Below are positions 29,656-40,027 of a stretch of 47,091 nt of DNA, piece by piece. The notes beneath the pieces were generated by a model. It did not search any database. It saw nothing but the letters and a program-made list of their open reading frames with translations, and was not told the origin of the DNA. Source of the stretch: an uncultured Sphingomonas sp. (GTDB lineage: Bacteria > Pseudomonadota > Alphaproteobacteria > Sphingomonadales > Sphingomonadaceae); the NCBI GenBank assembly GCA_913775975.1, contig CAJYLQ010000030.1:1-47091 (forward strand). The letters are read 5' to 3'. Numbering within the stretch: position 1 is the stretch's first letter; the number at the start of each line of letters is the position of its first letter. The translations under genes and the position numbers were made by a program.

Positions 29656-30405
29656 ATGAAGGTGCTGGTGCCGGTCAAGCGGGTGCTTGACTATAATGTG
29701 AAGCCTCGGGTGAAGGCGGATGGCAGCGGGGTCGACCTCGCCAACGTCAAGATGAGCATGAACCCGTTCGACGAAATCGCGGTCGAGGAGGCGATTCGCC
29801 TTCGCGAAAAGGGCGCGGCGACGGAGATCGTCGTCGTCTCGATCGGCGAGCCCAAGGCGCAGGAAACGCTGCGTACCGCGCTGGCGATGGGCGCGGACCG
29901 CGCGATCCTCATCACCTCCGAGACGAAGGTGGAGCCGCTGGGCGTCGCCAAGCTGCTCGCCAAGGTGGTCGAGGAGGAGCAGCCCGGCCTCGTCATCCTC
30001 GGCAAGCAGGCGATCGACGACGACAACAACCAGACCGGCCAGATGCTGGCGGGCCTGCTCGGCTGGGCGCAGGGCACCTTCGCCAGCAAGGTCGAGATCG
30101 CCGGCGAGCAGGCGGTCGTGACGCGCGAGGTCGATGGCGGGCTGGAGACGGATACGCTGAAGCTGCCGGCGATCGTCACCACCGACCTGCGCCTCAACGA
30201 GCCGCGCTACGCCACGCTGCCCAACATCATGAAGGCGAAGTCGAAGCCGCTGGCGACGAAGACGGCCGCCGATCTGGGCGTCGACGTGACCCCGCGTCTC
30301 ACCACGCTGAAGGTGGCCGAGCCCGCCTCGCGCGCGGCGGGCATCAAGGTCGCCAATGTCGACGAGCTGGTCACGAAGCTGAAGGCGATGGGAGTGGCGA
30401 AGTGA
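29656..30405 (+). CDS. etfB: Electron transfer flavoprotein beta subunit
   Basis: The 249-residue beta subunit binds AMP and pairs with EtfA to shuttle electrons from acyl-CoA and other dehydrogenases to ubiquinone. Seen: [37 protein letters not shown] near 35-51, [22 protein letters not shown] near 116-137 and [28 protein letters not shown] precedes the ATG. Its stop overlaps the etfA start (GTGA). Confidence 0.96.
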   Translation: MKVLVPVKRVLDYNVKPRVKADGSGVDLANVKMSMNPFDEIAVEEAIRLREKGAATEIVVVSIGEPKAQETLRTALAMGADRAILITSETKVEPLGVAKLLAKVVEEEQPGLVILGKQAIDDDNNQTGQMLAGLLGWAQGTFASKVEIAGEQAVVTREVDGGLETDTLKLPAIVTTDLRLNEPRYATLPNIMKAKSKPLATKTAADLGVDVTPRLTTLKVAEPASRAAGIKVANVDELVTKLKAMGVAK

Positions 30406-31331
30406 AGACGCTGGTCTGGGTCGAGCATGACGGCTCGACGGTAAAGGACGCAACGCTGGCCGCGGTCACCGCCGCGGGCAAGCTGGGCGAGGTGCATCTG
30501 CTGGTCGCGGGCCAGGGCGTCGACGCGGTGGCGCAGGCCGCCGCGAAGATCGCGGGCGTCGGCAAGGTCCATGTCGCCGACGACGCGGCCTATGCCCATG
30601 CGCTGGCGGAGAATGTCGCGCCGCTGGTCGTCGAGCTGATGGGCCATCACGACGCGTTCGTCGCCCCCGCGACGACGACGGGCAAGAACATCGCGCCGCG
30701 CGTCGCCGCGCTGCTCGACGTGATGCAGATCTCCGAGGTGCTGTCGGTCGAGGGGCCGGACACGTTCACGCGGCCGATCTATGCCGGCAACGCGATCGCG
30801 ACGGTGCAGACGTCCGATGCCAAGAAGGTGCTGACGGTGCGCGGCACCGCCTTCGACAAGGCGGCGGCAGAGGGCGGCAGCGGCACGGTAGAGGCGGTGG
30901 CGTCGACCGGCGACGCCGCGCTGTCGCAGTTCACGGGTTCCGAAATCGCGGCGAACGCACGCCCGGAACTCACCAGCGCGAAGATCATCGTGTCGGGCGG
31001 CCGGGCGCTGGGATCGGAAGAGCAGTTCCACGCGCTGATCGACCCGCTGGCGGACGCGCTGGGCGCCGGCGTCGGTGCATCGCGCGCGGCGGTCGACGCC
31101 GGCTATGCCCCCAACGACTATCAGGTCGGTCAGACCGGCAAGATCGTCGCGCCCGAAGTCTATGTCGCGGTCGGCATCTCCGGCGCGATCCAGCATCTGG
31201 CGGGCATGAAGGATTCCAAGGTCATCGTCGCGATCAACAAGGATGAGGACGCGCCGATCTTCCAGGTCGCCGATATCGGCCTGGTCGGCGACCTGTTCAC
31301 CGTCGTACCGGAACTGACCGGCAAGCTGTAA
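30402..31331 (+). CDS. etfA: Electron transfer flavoprotein alpha subunit
   Basis: The 309-residue alpha subunit binds FAD. The C-terminal signature is clear: [21 protein letters not shown] and [18 protein letters not shown] near 246-264, then [24 protein letters not shown] near 275-298. The start is GTG at 30402, overlapping the etfB stop by 4 nt, as is usual for etfBA. Confidence 0.96.
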   Translation: MKTLVWVEHDGSTVKDATLAAVTAAGKLGEVHLLVAGQGVDAVAQAAAKIAGVGKVHVADDAAYAHALAENVAPLVVELMGHHDAFVAPATTTGKNIAPRVAALLDVMQISEVLSVEGPDTFTRPIYAGNAIATVQTSDAKKVLTVRGTAFDKAAAEGGSGTVEAVASTGDAALSQFTGSEIAANARPELTSAKIIVSGGRALGSEEQFHALIDPLADALGAGVGASRAAVDAGYAPNDYQVGQTGKIVAPEVYVAVGISGAIQHLAGMKDSKVIVAINKDEDAPIFQVADIGLVGDLFTVVPELTGKL

Positions 31332-31341
31332 CCCGCCCCGC

Positions 31342-31371
31342 GCCCGCCCCTCCAACCCGGGAGGGGCGGGC
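31342..31371 (+). terminator. 12-bp hairpin after etfA
   Basis: GCCCGCCCCTCC (31342-31353) pairs perfectly with GGAGGGGCGGGC (31360-31371) around a 6-nt loop, 10 nt after the stop. No U tract follows. Confidence 0.6.
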
Positions 31372-31409
31372 AGGGTCTGGAGTGAGACGGCGTCAGGTCG
31401 AACGAAGTT

Positions 31410-31486
31410 CGTCGTTGCGAGCGAAGCGAAGCAATCCAGGGCGTCCTGATCCGGCTCTGGATTGCTTCGCTCCGCTCGCAATGACG
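31410..31486. repeat. 77-bp palindromic repeat, copy 3 (inverted orientation)
   Basis: Arms 31410-31439 and 31457-31486 pair with two mismatches. The loop GGCGTCCTGATCCGGCT is the reverse complement of the loop of copy 1 with one difference, so this copy is turned round. It ends two bases before the stop codon side of the GNAT gene at 31489. Confidence 0.9.
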
Positions 31487-31488
31487 GG

Positions 31489-31992
31489 TCAACCTGACGT
31501 CCCGCTGTTCCAGGCGGCGACCCGGAGGACCTTTTCCATCGTCACCCGCTCGAGTCGCTCACCCGCGATCTCCACCGTCTCGTGCTCGACGACGGTAAAC
31601 CCCATCGCCGCGAAGGCCGGTTGCGCCATCAGGCTGGCATGGACCCACAGGCGGGGTTCGCCGCGCTCGCGGGCCAGCCGCTCGACCTGCGTGAACAGCC
31701 GACGGAACAGGCCCGTCCCCTGCGCCTCCGGCCGGATATAGGCGAAGTCGACATAGCCGTCCGCCGCCAGGCTGATGAAGCCCGCGATCCCGCCCGCGTT
31801 CCGCGCGATCGCGATCGCCTGTCCGTCGAGGCGCGCCGCCCATGCATCGCCCCGGCGCGGGCTCGGCGCCCAGGCTGCGCGCTGCCGTTCGGTGTAGAGG
31901 CTGGGCCCGCGCCGCACCGCGTCGAACAGCACGTCCGCCAGCGCGTCATGGTCCGACCGGACGGCCCATTCGATATCGCCCACCGCATGCAT
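31489..31992 (-). CDS. GNAT family N-acetyltransferase
   Basis: The 167-residue protein has an acetyl-CoA site [24 protein letters not shown] near 87-110 and a C-terminal [38 protein letters not shown] typical of YafP-like acetyltransferases. The start at 31992 (MHAVGDIEW) was chosen over an upstream in-frame start. Substrate unknown. Its 3' end abuts the 77-bp palindrome. Confidence 0.82.
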   Translation of the reverse strand: MHAVGDIEWAVRSDHDALADVLFDAVRRGPSLYTERQRAAWAPSPRRGDAWAARLDGQAIAIARNAGGIAGFISLAADGYVDFAYIRPEAQGTGLFRRLFTQVERLARERGEPRLWVHASLMAQPAFAAMGFTVVEHETVEIAGERLERVTMEKVLRVAAWNSGTSG

Positions 31993-32049
31993 GGGCCTTG
32001 GCCTAACGCGCGGCCCCGCGCGCGGCAATCGCGCGCCTGCCGATCGCGG

Positions 32050-32505
32050 TCAGGCTTCGCGATCGTCCCGGTCGCCGCCGTCCGCCAGCGCCATGCGCAG
32101 CCGCGTCACTTCGACGTTCAGCGCGTCCAGCGCCTCGATCGACAGGCCGGACCGCGCGATCATCGCATCCGACAGGCAGCCGCTCTCCTCGCGCAGCGCG
32201 CGGCCGCGATCGGTCAGCGTCACGCGCACCTGCCGCTCGTCATGCGGATCGCGCGTACGGGTCACGAGGCCCGCCGCCTCCAGCCGCTTGACCAGCGGCG
32301 TGATCGTGCTCGACTCGAGCGACAGCCGCGCCGCGATGCCGCCCACGGTGCGCGCATCCTCGTCCCACAGTGCGCCGAGCACGAGGAACTGCGGATAGGT
32401 GATGCCCATCGCATCCAGCATCGGCTTGTAGAGGCGATTGATCGCCATGCTGGTCGCGTAGAGCGAGAAGCAAAGCTGCCGATCGAGGGGCACGGGGGAA
32501 ACCAT
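32050..32505 (-). CDS. ohrR: OhrR-type MarR family peroxide sensor
   Basis: This 151-residue winged-helix repressor carries the reactive Cys12 in [22 protein letters not shown], the hallmark of OhrR. The DNA-binding part includes [45 protein letters not shown] near 51-95. Oxidation of the cysteine by organic hydroperoxides releases DNA. It is divergent from ohr, its expected target, with palindromes in the gap. Confidence 0.93.
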   Translation of the reverse strand: MVSPVPLDRQLCFSLYATSMAINRLYKPMLDAMGITYPQFLVLGALWDEDARTVGGIAARLSLESSTITPLVKRLEAAGLVTRTRDPHDERQVRVTLTDRGRALREESGCLSDAMIARSGLSIEALDALNVEVTRLRMALADGGDRDDREA

Positions 32506-32514
32506 GCGTTTCCA

Positions 32515-32524
32515 TATCGCGATA
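32515..32524. promoter_or_regulatory. Palindrome TATCGCGATA, candidate OhrR operator 1
   Basis: A perfect 10-bp palindrome inside CATATCGCGATACATAT, 10 nt upstream of the ohrR ATG. A near copy lies at 32565-32574. The pair in a divergent MarR/target gap suggests operator sites. Confidence 0.5.
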
Positions 32525-32564
32525 CATATCGGCTGGACAAGGACCGAGACCTAGCCTATTTCAG

Positions 32565-32574
32565 TATCACGATA
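32565..32574. promoter_or_regulatory. TATCACGATA, candidate OhrR operator 2
   Basis: One base different from the palindrome at 32515-32524, with its centre 50 bp away, and 27 nt before the ohr ATG. The AT-rich stretch that follows (TATATTTTACAG) may be part of the ohr promoter. Confidence 0.5.
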
Positions 32575-32600
32575 TATTTTACAGCGATAAGGAAATCCTG

Positions 32601-33026
32601 ATGGCCGTAGACGTCAAGTACCGCACCACCGCCCACGCCACCGGCGGCCGCGATGGCCATGCCGCGGTCGAGGGCGGCGGTTTCCAGGTCACGCTGTCGA
32701 CTCCGCGCGAACTCGGCGGCGCGGGTGGCGACGGCGCCAATCCCGAACAGCTGTTCGCGGCGGGCTATTCGGCCTGTTTCGTCGGCGCGATGAAGGCGGT
32801 CGCCCCCTCGCTGCAACTGAAGGTGCCGGCGGATGCGAAGGTCACCGCGACGGTCGGCATCGGTCCCCGGTCGGAAGGTGGCTTCGGCATCACCACCGAC
32901 CTCGTGGTCGACCTGCCGGGCCTGGACCGCGCCGATGCGGAGCGGCTGGTCGAAGCCGCGCATCAGGTCTGCCCCTATTCGAACGCGACGCGGGGCAATG
33001 TCGATGTCGGCCTGACCGTTGCCTGA
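32601..33026 (+). CDS. ohr: Organic hydroperoxide resistance protein (Ohr)
   Basis: The 141-residue peroxidase of the OsmC/Ohr family has the two catalytic cysteines Cys59 ([10 protein letters not shown]) and Cys124 ([13 protein letters not shown]), plus [10 protein letters not shown] with its conserved glutamate near 50. It reduces organic hydroperoxides with lipoylated protein partners. The ATG at 32601 is preceded by AAGGAAATCCTG. It is regulated by the adjacent OhrR. Confidence 0.95.
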   Translation: MAVDVKYRTTAHATGGRDGHAAVEGGGFQVTLSTPRELGGAGGDGANPEQLFAAGYSACFVGAMKAVAPSLQLKVPADAKVTATVGIGPRSEGGFGITTDLVVDLPGLDRADAERLVEAAHQVCPYSNATRGNVDVGLTVA

Positions 33027-33028
33027 GC

Positions 33029-33142
33029 GATCGGGCGCCTGACCCGACCGGCGCCCGATCCCGCACCCCATCCCCGGCGATACGCTCCCCCGGATCGCCG
33101 GGTGATCCGCACGGGCCGGCCTCTTCCCTCCGGCCCGTGCGG
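33029..33142. terminator. Three strong hairpins in tandem between convergent ohr and HTH gene
   Basis: Hairpin 1: 11 bp, 33029-33039 with 33050-33060. Hairpin 2: 9 bp, 33073-33081 with 33094-33102. Hairpin 3: 13 bp, 33107-33119 with 33130-33142. All are perfect and none has a U tract. The first probably ends ohr transcription; the whole may be a bidirectional barrier. Confidence 0.6.
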
Positions 33143-33155
33143 CCTTCCCCGCCGC

Positions 33156-33680
33156 TCAGGCGGGCCGCTTGTAATAGTGGAAGACGAACCATTGCGCGGC
33201 CGGCTGCCACCCCTCCGCCGCCGCGCCGTCCCACACCCCCGCGACGCGGACATGCGCCCAGCGCCGGTCTGTCTGGCGGAACAACAGCCGCGTGGCGTCG
33301 ACATCGACCAGCTCGCGCCCGGCCTGCCCCTCCTCGTCCAGCAGGTCCTGCTCGCTCGCCGCGCCGGTGCCGGGGGTGACGACGATCGTGCCGAACGGCG
33401 CCGGCTGGCGCGGCCCTGCGCCGAACCGCTGTTGCGCCGCCTGCTTGCTGATGCCGAGCAGCTGGCCCACTTCCGTCCAGCTCATCCCCGCGCGGCGGCC
33501 CGCCTCCACCCAGCGGTGCAGCGTCGCCTTGGCTTCCTCGGCGGCGACTTGCGCGGCCTCGATCATCGGGCGATACTGGCGCTGTCGCTCGCCGCTGAAC
33601 CGGCCGAGCGCGGTTTCCACGAAGCTGCGGGGCAGGTCGGCGGTCTGTTCGCGCAACGCCGCTTCCAGATGCGGGGGCAT
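33156..33680 (-). CDS. Uncharacterised helix-turn-helix protein
   Basis: The 174-residue protein has a helical N-terminal region (EAALREQTADLPRSFVETALGRFSGERQRQY) and a good helix-turn-helix near 65-87 (GMSWTEVGQLLGISKQAAQQRFG, sigma-region-4-like). After a Pro/Gly linker comes a C-terminal part rich in Trp and charged residues (RRWAHVRVAGVWDGAAAEGW, QWFVFHYYKRP). I do not recognise the family. It starts 19 nt downstream of nhaA on the same strand, so it is likely transcribed with nhaA and lysK. Confidence 0.7.
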   Translation of the reverse strand: MPPHLEAALREQTADLPRSFVETALGRFSGERQRQYRPMIEAAQVAAEEAKATLHRWVEAGRRAGMSWTEVGQLLGISKQAAQQRFGAGPRQPAPFGTIVVTPGTGAASEQDLLDEEGQAGRELVDVDATRLLFRQTDRRWAHVRVAGVWDGAAAEGWQPAAQWFVFHYYKRPA

Positions 33681-33699
33681 GGCTTCTCTCTCGGTCAGG

Positions 33700-34965
33700 T
33701 CAGGGTTGATCGTCCTTAATGCCCCGTTGATGGTCAACGGCGCGTTGACTGTCAAACCCCGGTGAGACGCGCAGCAGCGCATAGCCCACCACCGCCGACA
33801 GCAGCGACCCGCCCAGCACCCCCAGCCGCACCGCATCGGCGAGCGCCGCATCGCCCGGAAAGGCGAGCTGGCCGATGAACAGGCTCATCGTGAAGCCGAT
33901 GCCGGCGAGCAGCGCGATGCCATGGATCTGGCGCCAGTTCGCGCCACCGGGGCGCGGCGCCATGCCCAGCCGCGCGCTCAGCCAGATGCTGCCCATCAGC
34001 CCCGCCTGCTTGCCCAGGAACAGCCCCAGCGCGATTCCGACGACCAGCGGATGCGCCAGCGCGGCCGGCCCGATCCCCGTCAGCGACACGCCCGCATTGG
34101 CGAAGGCGAACAGCGGCACGATCCCGAACGCGACCCAGGGGTGCAGCGCGTGCTCCAGCCGCTGAAGCGGCGAGGCGGCTCGGGCTGCCGTCGAAGGGAG
34201 CTGGGGCGCGGGGGCGAGCGGCACGGTCAGCGCCGCCAGCACGCCCGCCACCGTCGCATGGACGCCCGATCGCAGCATCAGCAGCCACAGCAGCGCGAAC
34301 GCGATCAGGTACGGCGCCAGCCGCCGCACGCCGATGCGGTTCATCGCCACCATCGCCGCCAGCACCCCCGCCGCGCCCGCCAGCGCGCCAAGGTCGATAT
34401 GGTCGGTATAGAACAGCGCGATGATCGCCACCGCGCCCATGTCGTCGACGATCGCGACCGCGGTCAGGAAGATCACGAGCGCGGGCGGCACCCGCCGGCC
34501 GAGCAGCGCGACGACGCCGACCGCGAAGGCGATGTCGGTCGCGGCGGGGATTGCCCAGCCGCGCGCCAGTCCCGGCTCTCCGCCGGCGATCGCCAGATAG
34601 ACCAGCGCGGGCACCGCCATCCCCGCCGCCGCCGCGATGAACGGCAGCGTCCGCCGCGCGGGCTGCGCCAGCCCACCGCACACCAGCTCGCGCTTGATCT
34701 CCAACCCGACGAGCAGGAAGAACACCGCCATCAGCCCGTCATTGACCCACAGATGCGTCGTCATCGGCCCCAGCGCGGGGCTGAGCACGGGGCCTGTGTG
34801 CCAGTGGAGGAAGGCGGCATAGGCACCGCGTGTCGCGTCCAGATTGGCCGCCACCATCGCCAGCAGCGTGGCGGCGATCAGCACGATCCCGCCCGCCGCC
34901 TCCGCCGCCAGAAACGCCCGCAGCGCCGAAACCGGGCGCACCCGGCCCAGGCGCCGCAACCCCAT
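33700..34965 (-). CDS. nhaA: Na+/H+ antiporter NhaA
   Basis: The 421-residue inner-membrane antiporter exports Na+ for H+. Many helices are seen, with the family signatures NDGLMAVFFLLVGLEIKREL near 75-94, AIPAATDIAFAVGVVALLG near 138-156, the paired aspartates AIVDDMGAVAII near 171-182 and GIGFTMSLFIGQLAF near 360-374. A short hydrophilic tail ends the protein. Its ATG overlaps the lysK stop (TGATG). Confidence 0.94.
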   Translation of the reverse strand: MGLRRLGRVRPVSALRAFLAAEAAGGIVLIAATLLAMVAANLDATRGAYAAFLHWHTGPVLSPALGPMTTHLWVNDGLMAVFFLLVGLEIKRELVCGGLAQPARRTLPFIAAAAGMAVPALVYLAIAGGEPGLARGWAIPAATDIAFAVGVVALLGRRVPPALVIFLTAVAIVDDMGAVAIIALFYTDHIDLGALAGAAGVLAAMVAMNRIGVRRLAPYLIAFALLWLLMLRSGVHATVAGVLAALTVPLAPAPQLPSTAARAASPLQRLEHALHPWVAFGIVPLFAFANAGVSLTGIGPAALAHPLVVGIALGLFLGKQAGLMGSIWLSARLGMAPRPGGANWRQIHGIALLAGIGFTMSLFIGQLAFPGDAALADAVRLGVLGGSLLSAVVGYALLRVSPGFDSQRAVDHQRGIKDDQP

Positions 34966-36551
34966 CAGGCCGACCCCACCCGGCCGAGCGCGTCGGCGAT
35001 CAGCGCGCGGCTGTTGGCGATGCCGTACAGCTTGATGAAGCTGCCCATGCGCGGCCCCTGCGACGATCCCAGCAGCGTTTCATACAGCGCCCTGAACCAG
35101 TCGCGCAGCTCTGCGAACCCTTCCGTCTTGCCGATCTCGTAGACGATGTTCTGGATATCCTCCGCGCTCGCGTCCTCGGGCAGGGCGGCGAGTTCGCGGT
35201 CCAGCCGTTCGAGCGCGGCGACCTCCACCCCCTCGGGCGCGCGGCGCTGCAGCGTCGGCGCGACGAAATCGCGGGCATAGGCCAGCGCATGGCCGATCAG
35301 CCGGTCGAGCGCGGGATACTTCGCCGGATCGGCATCGGGAACATAGTTCGCCAGATAGCCCCAGACCTGCTCCTTCGTCGCCTCGCCCATAACGCCGACC
35401 AGGTTCAACAGCAGCCCGAACGTCACCGGCAGCGCCTCGTCCGGCACCGTGCCGTCATGGATGTGGTGGACGGGGTTGCCCAGCCGCTGCTTCAGTTCCT
35501 GGCCCGCATAATTGCCGCGGAACTGCCAGTACTCGTCGACCGCGCGCGGGATGACGCCCATGTGCAGCTGCTTCGCCTTCTTCGGCTCGCGATAGGCGAA
35601 GAAGGCCAGGCTCTCCTCGGGGCCATAGGTCAGCCACTGTTCGATCGACAGGCCGTTGCCCTTGGACTTGGAGATCTTCTGCCCTTGTTCGTCGAGGAAC
35701 ATCTCGTAATTGAAGCCCTCGGGCGGGCGGGCGCCCAGCACGCGGGCGATCTTGCCCGACTGCGTCACCGAATCGATCAGGTCCTTGCCCGCCATCTCGT
35801 AATCGACGCCCAGCGCGACCCAGCGCATCGCCCAGTCGACCTTCCATTGCAGCTTCGACAGGCCGCCCAGCGCGGATTGCTCGACGCGCGCGCCGTCCTC
35901 GTCGGTGAAGGCGATCGTGCCCGCATCGGCGTCGATCACCTCGACCGGCACCTGCAGCACGACGCCGGTGGTGGGAGAGATCGGCAGCACCGGCGAATAG
36001 GTCGCGGCCCGCTCCGCGCGCAGCGTCGGCAGCATCACCGCCTGGATCGCGTCGAAATGCTTCAGCACCAGCCGCAGCGCATCGTCGAACCGGCCCGACG
36101 TGTAATAGTCCGTCGACGAGGCGAATTCGTAGTCGAAGCCGTACTGGTCCAGGAAGCTGCGCAGCCGGGCATTGTTGTGCGCGGCGAAGCTGTCATGCGT
36201 GCCGAACGGATCGGGGATCCGCGTCAGCGGCTTGCCCAGATGTTCGCGCAGCATGTCGCCGTTGGGCACGTTGTCGGGCACCTTGCGCAGCCCGTCCATG
36301 TCGTCGCTGAACGCGATCAGCCGCGTCGGCCGGTCGGACAGCGCGTGGAAGGCGTTGCGCACCATCGTCGTGCGCAGCACCTCGTTGAACGTGCCGATAT
36401 GCGGCAGGCCGGACGGGCCATAGCCGGTTTCGAACAGGATCGGGGCGTCGCCCGGCTTGCCGTTCGGATAACGGGCCAGGAGCTTGCGGGCCTCCTCATA
36501 GGGCCAGGCCTTGGATTCGAGCGCGGCGGCGCGCAGGTCGGTATCGGTCAT
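34965..36551 (-). CDS. lysK: Class I lysyl-tRNA synthetase
   Basis: The 528-residue enzyme is the class I (archaeal/alphaproteobacterial) LysRS, unrelated to class II LysS. Seen: [16 protein letters not shown] near 43-58 (HIGH), [26 protein letters not shown] and the KISKSKGN signature near 287-294. The ATG at 36551 (MTDTDLR) was chosen; an ATG four codons upstream also exists. It is divergent from the Uma2 gene and coupled to nhaA. Confidence 0.95.
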   Translation of the reverse strand: MTDTDLRAAALESKAWPYEEARKLLARYPNGKPGDAPILFETGYGPSGLPHIGTFNEVLRTTMVRNAFHALSDRPTRLIAFSDDMDGLRKVPDNVPNGDMLREHLGKPLTRIPDPFGTHDSFAAHNNARLRSFLDQYGFDYEFASSTDYYTSGRFDDALRLVLKHFDAIQAVMLPTLRAERAATYSPVLPISPTTGVVLQVPVEVIDADAGTIAFTDEDGARVEQSALGGLSKLQWKVDWAMRWVALGVDYEMAGKDLIDSVTQSGKIARVLGARPPEGFNYEMFLDEQGQKISKSKGNGLSIEQWLTYGPEESLAFFAYREPKKAKQLHMGVIPRAVDEYWQFRGNYAGQELKQRLGNPVHHIHDGTVPDEALPVTFGLLLNLVGVMGEATKEQVWGYLANYVPDADPAKYPALDRLIGHALAYARDFVAPTLQRRAPEGVEVAALERLDRELAALPEDASAEDIQNIVYEIGKTEGFAELRDWFRALYETLLGSSQGPRMGSFIKLYGIANSRALIADALGRVGSA

Positions 36552-36606
36552 GGTGGCACGCATCTGACGCTTTGGGCCGCGAAGCGCAAATGCTATAGGC
36601 GGGGAC

Positions 36607-37179
36607 ATGGAACAGCCAGTCTCCTTCGCCGAACCCCGGCCGGTCAAGCTGACGGTGGACGACTTCGCGGTGCTGCACCGCGCGGGGGCATTCGATGCGC
36701 GCGGGCGCGTCGAACTGATCGAGGGGATGATCGTAGAGATGAGTCCGATCCGTCGTCGGCATACCGTGATTGCGGACGAGCTCTATTTCCGGCTGAGACT
36801 GGCGCTGGCGGCGATCGGGTCGCCGATGATGCCGCTGACGGCGACGACGATCATGTTCCCTCGCCACAACGCGCTGGAATGCGATGTGGTCGTGACGCGC
36901 GCCGCCGGGGAGGAATTATACGTCCAGGTGGAGGAGGTCGAACTGGTGGTGGAAGTCGCCTTCTCGACGCTTAATCATGATCTGACGACGAAACGCGATC
37001 TGTATGCGCAGGGCGGTGTGCCTGAAATGTGGGTCGTCGATGGCGAGGCGGGGCGGCTTCACCAGTTCTGGATGCCCGTCGATGGCCGCTATGCCGAAAC
37101 GCGCGTCGTCCCCATGGACGGCAAGTTGCGCAGCGCGACTTTGCCCGACGTGGTGATCGACGGGGCCGCCATCCTGTAA
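36607..37179 (+). CDS. Uma2 family (DUF820) PD-(D/E)XK endonuclease-like protein
   Basis: The 190-residue protein has the Uma2 signature: [26 protein letters not shown] near 34-59, CDVVVT near 93-98 with the active-site Asp, [35 protein letters not shown] near 111-145 with Glu and Lys. The fold is a restriction-nuclease type but the function is unknown; these genes are common in cyanobacteria and other bacteria. It lies 56 nt from divergent lysK. It may have been gained by transfer, but base use looks like its neighbours. Confidence 0.85.
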   Translation: MEQPVSFAEPRPVKLTVDDFAVLHRAGAFDARGRVELIEGMIVEMSPIRRRHTVIADELYFRLRLALAAIGSPMMPLTATTIMFPRHNALECDVVVTRAAGEELYVQVEEVELVVEVAFSTLNHDLTTKRDLYAQGGVPEMWVVDGEAGRLHQFWMPVDGRYAETRVVPMDGKLRSATLPDVVIDGAAIL

Positions 37180-37288
37180 CGGACCTGCCGGCAACAGGGT
37201 CGGCATGACAATATAGCGCCGAACGCGCCGGCCTTGCGCGCCACATTGCGATGGCGTTCCCCACCCGTTCCGCCCTACATGGCGGACG

Positions 37289-40027
37289 GTGATCGACTAT
37301 CCCGCCCTCCACGCCAGCCATGGCGGCATCTGGATCGCGACCGCGGGCGGCGGCACGCGGACGGTGGGGCGTGGAGAGGCGATCCGCATCGCCGCCGATA
37401 CGCCCGTCATCCTGCTGAACGCGCCGCTGGTCGGCCAGCGGCTGGGCTATGCCGAGCTGTCGGGGCTCGACCTGCTGGAGTTGTTCGCCTTCCTCCACCC
37501 CGCGCGCTTCGCGGTGCCGACCCCCGCCGGCATGGCGCGCGCGGTCGACCTGTCGCCGCCCGCGCGCGACGAGGATGTCGCCGCCTTCCTGCTCGAAGCG
37601 GCAGCGGCGCTGCTTGCGGTGCCGGAGGGGGCGTGGCCGGAACGCGAAGGCGCCTGGGCGTCGGCGCAGGCGCTCGGCCGCCTCCGCTGGCCGTGGGCGC
37701 CGGTGGTCGGCCCGCGTATCGCCCGGCCACGCGGCGACGAACGCTGGCTGTTCTCGAAACTGCCCGAATGGGACGAGGCACCGCCCCGCCCCGCGCCGCG
37801 CACCGTGGAGATCGCGCCCGAAGAGGCGGAGGCGCGGCTCGCGCGCCTCACCGGCGGCGACCGTGCGGGGGCGGCGGAGGAGCGGCCGGGCCAGCGCGCC
37901 TATGCTGCCGCCGCCGCCGCCGCCTTCGCCCCGCGCGCGATGCGCGACGCGCCCAACATGGTGCTGGCGGAGGCGGGGACGGGGATCGGCAAGACGCTGG
38001 GCTATCTCGCCCCCGCCGGCCTGTGGGCGGAGCGGGCGGGCGGCGCGGTGTGGATCTCCACCTATACCAAGGCGCTGCAACGCCAGCTGGCGACCGAGAC
38101 GCAGCGGCTGTTCCCCGATCCCGCGATCCGGCGCGAGCGGGTGGTGACGCGCAAGGGGCGGGAGAATTACCTGTGCCTCCTGAACCTTGAGGACGCGTTG
38201 CAGGGCGGCTTTGCCGGCCGGGCGGCGGTGCTGGCGCAGCTGGTCGCGCGCTGGGCGGCGTTCACCGCCGATGGCGACATGGTCGGCGGCGACCTGCCGG
38301 GCTGGCTGACGACGCTGTTCCGCCGCAACGGCCCCGCCGCGCTGACCGACCGGCGCGGCGAGTGCATCTATGCCGGCTGCCCGCATTACCGGAAATGCTT
38401 CATCGAGCGCGCGGCGCGCGCCTCCGCCGCCGCCGATATCGTCATCGCCAACCACGCGCTGGTGATGGTCAACGCCGCGCGCGGGCGTGAGACGCAGACG
38501 CGCCCGACCCGCTACGTCTTCGACGAGGGGCATCATCTGTTCGAGGCGGCGGACGCGATGTTCGGCGTCGCGCTGACCGGTGCGGAGACGATCGAGCTCA
38601 GGCGCTGGGTGTTGGGGCCGGAGGCGGGCGGGCGGGGGCGGCGGCGGGGCCTGGCCGCGCGCCTGTCCGACGTCGCCAGCTATGACGAGGGCGGCGCGCG
38701 CGCGATCGCCGATGCGGTGCAGGCGGCGCAGGCGCTGCCCTCCGACGGCTGGCTCGGCCGGCTGGCGGAGGGCGACCCCTTCGGCCCGGTCGAGGCGCTG
38801 CTCGCCGCCGTACGCGGCCTCACCTATGCGCGCGCCGAACAGCCGGGCGATGCGGGCTATGGCCTGGAAACCGAACTGGCCGAGCCGACGCCCGAGCTGA
38901 TCGAGGCCGCCGCCCCCGCCGCGCATGCGCTCGACGCGCTGCTGCGCCCGCTGACCGCGCTCGGTCGCCGGCTGGAGGCGGTGCTGGCGGAGGCGCCCGA
39001 CTGGCTCGACGGGCCGGCGCGCGCGCGGGTGGAGGGGGCGATCGCCTCGCTCGGCTGGCGGGCGGAGACGGTGGGCGCGTGGCTGGCGCTGCTCGCGCGG
39101 ATCGGCGGCCCGGCGGACCCGGAGACGGTGGACTGGCTGGCGGTCGACCGGGTGGAGGGGCGCGAATACGACACCGGCCTGCACCGCCGCTGGCTCGACC
39201 CCACCCGCCCCTTCGCGGACGTGGTGCTGAAGCCCGCGCATGGCGCGCTCGTCACCTCCGCCACGCTGACCGGCGGTGGAGACTGGTCGGTGGCGGAGGC
39301 GCGAACGGGCGCCGTGCATCTGCCGCGCGCGCCGGCGCACTTCACCGCGGCCAGCCCGTTCGACTATCCCGCCCGCGCCGAGGTGCTGGTCGTCACCGAC
39401 GTGCCGCGCGGCGACATGGGGTCGCTCGCCAACGCCTATGCGCGGCTGATCCTGGCGGCGGGCGGCGGCACGCTGGGGCTGTTCACCGCGATCCGACGGC
39501 TGCGCGCGGTCCATGGCCGGATTGCCGACCGGCTGGCGCGGGAGGGGCTGCCGCTCCACGCCCAGCATGTCGACCCGATCGACACCGGCACGCTGGTCGA
39601 CATCTTCCGCGACGATCCCGCCGCCAGCCTGCTGGGCACCGACGCGCTGCGCGACGGGGTGGACGTGCCCGGCCATTCGCTGCGGCTGGTGGTGATGGAG
39701 GGGGTGCCCTGGCCCAAGCCCACCGTGCTCCACGCCGCGCGCAAGCTGGCGGGCGGCGGCAGCGCCTATGACGACCGGATCGTGCGCGCGCGGCTGGCGC
39801 AGGCGTTCGGCCGGCTGATCCGGCGCGCGGACGATTCGGGGGCGTTCGTGATGCTGTCGGCGGCGATGCCCTCGCGCCTGCTCGCCGCCTTTCCGCCCGG
39901 CGTGCCCGTCGCGCGCGTCACGCTGGACGAGGCGGTGGCGCGCGTCGCGCAGCGGCTTTCCTTGGGCGTGCGCATCGGGCATGGGGAACGGGATCTGGTC
40001 CGCCCCCTGCCCGACGGAGAGCCATGA
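37289..40027 (+). CDS. DinG/XPD-like Fe-S DNA helicase with unassigned N-terminal domain
   Basis: A 912-residue superfamily 2 helicase. The Walker A motif is AEAGTGIGKT at about 227-236, and the Walker B box is DEGHH near 412-416. The four cysteines C296, C359, C364 and C370 (YLC, ECIYAGCPHYRKC) fit the DinG/XPD 4Fe-4S cluster. Motif VI is QAFGRLIRRADDSGAF in the C-terminal part. The first 200 residues do not show a DEDD exonuclease and remain unassigned. The start is GTG at 37289. Its stop overlaps the next ATG (ATGA). It probably unwinds DNA in repair or R-loop removal. Confidence 0.9.
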   Translation: MIDYPALHASHGGIWIATAGGGTRTVGRGEAIRIAADTPVILLNAPLVGQRLGYAELSGLDLLELFAFLHPARFAVPTPAGMARAVDLSPPARDEDVAAFLLEAAAALLAVPEGAWPEREGAWASAQALGRLRWPWAPVVGPRIARPRGDERWLFSKLPEWDEAPPRPAPRTVEIAPEEAEARLARLTGGDRAGAAEERPGQRAYAAAAAAAFAPRAMRDAPNMVLAEAGTGIGKTLGYLAPAGLWAERAGGAVWISTYTKALQRQLATETQRLFPDPAIRRERVVTRKGRENYLCLLNLEDALQGGFAGRAAVLAQLVARWAAFTADGDMVGGDLPGWLTTLFRRNGPAALTDRRGECIYAGCPHYRKCFIERAARASAAADIVIANHALVMVNAARGRETQTRPTRYVFDEGHHLFEAADAMFGVALTGAETIELRRWVLGPEAGGRGRRRGLAARLSDVASYDEGGARAIADAVQAAQALPSDGWLGRLAEGDPFGPVEALLAAVRGLTYARAEQPGDAGYGLETELAEPTPELIEAAAPAAHALDALLRPLTALGRRLEAVLAEAPDWLDGPARARVEGAIASLGWRAETVGAWLALLARIGGPADPETVDWLAVDRVEGREYDTGLHRRWLDPTRPFADVVLKPAHGALVTSATLTGGGDWSVAEARTGAVHLPRAPAHFTAASPFDYPARAEVLVVTDVPRGDMGSLANAYARLILAAGGGTLGLFTAIRRLRAVHGRIADRLAREGLPLHAQHVDPIDTGTLVDIFRDDPAASLLGTDALRDGVDVPGHSLRLVVMEGVPWPKPTVLHAARKLAGGGSAYDDRIVRARLAQAFGRLIRRADDSGAFVMLSAAMPSRLLAAFPPGVPVARVTLDEAVARVAQRLSLGVRIGHGERDLVRPLPDGEP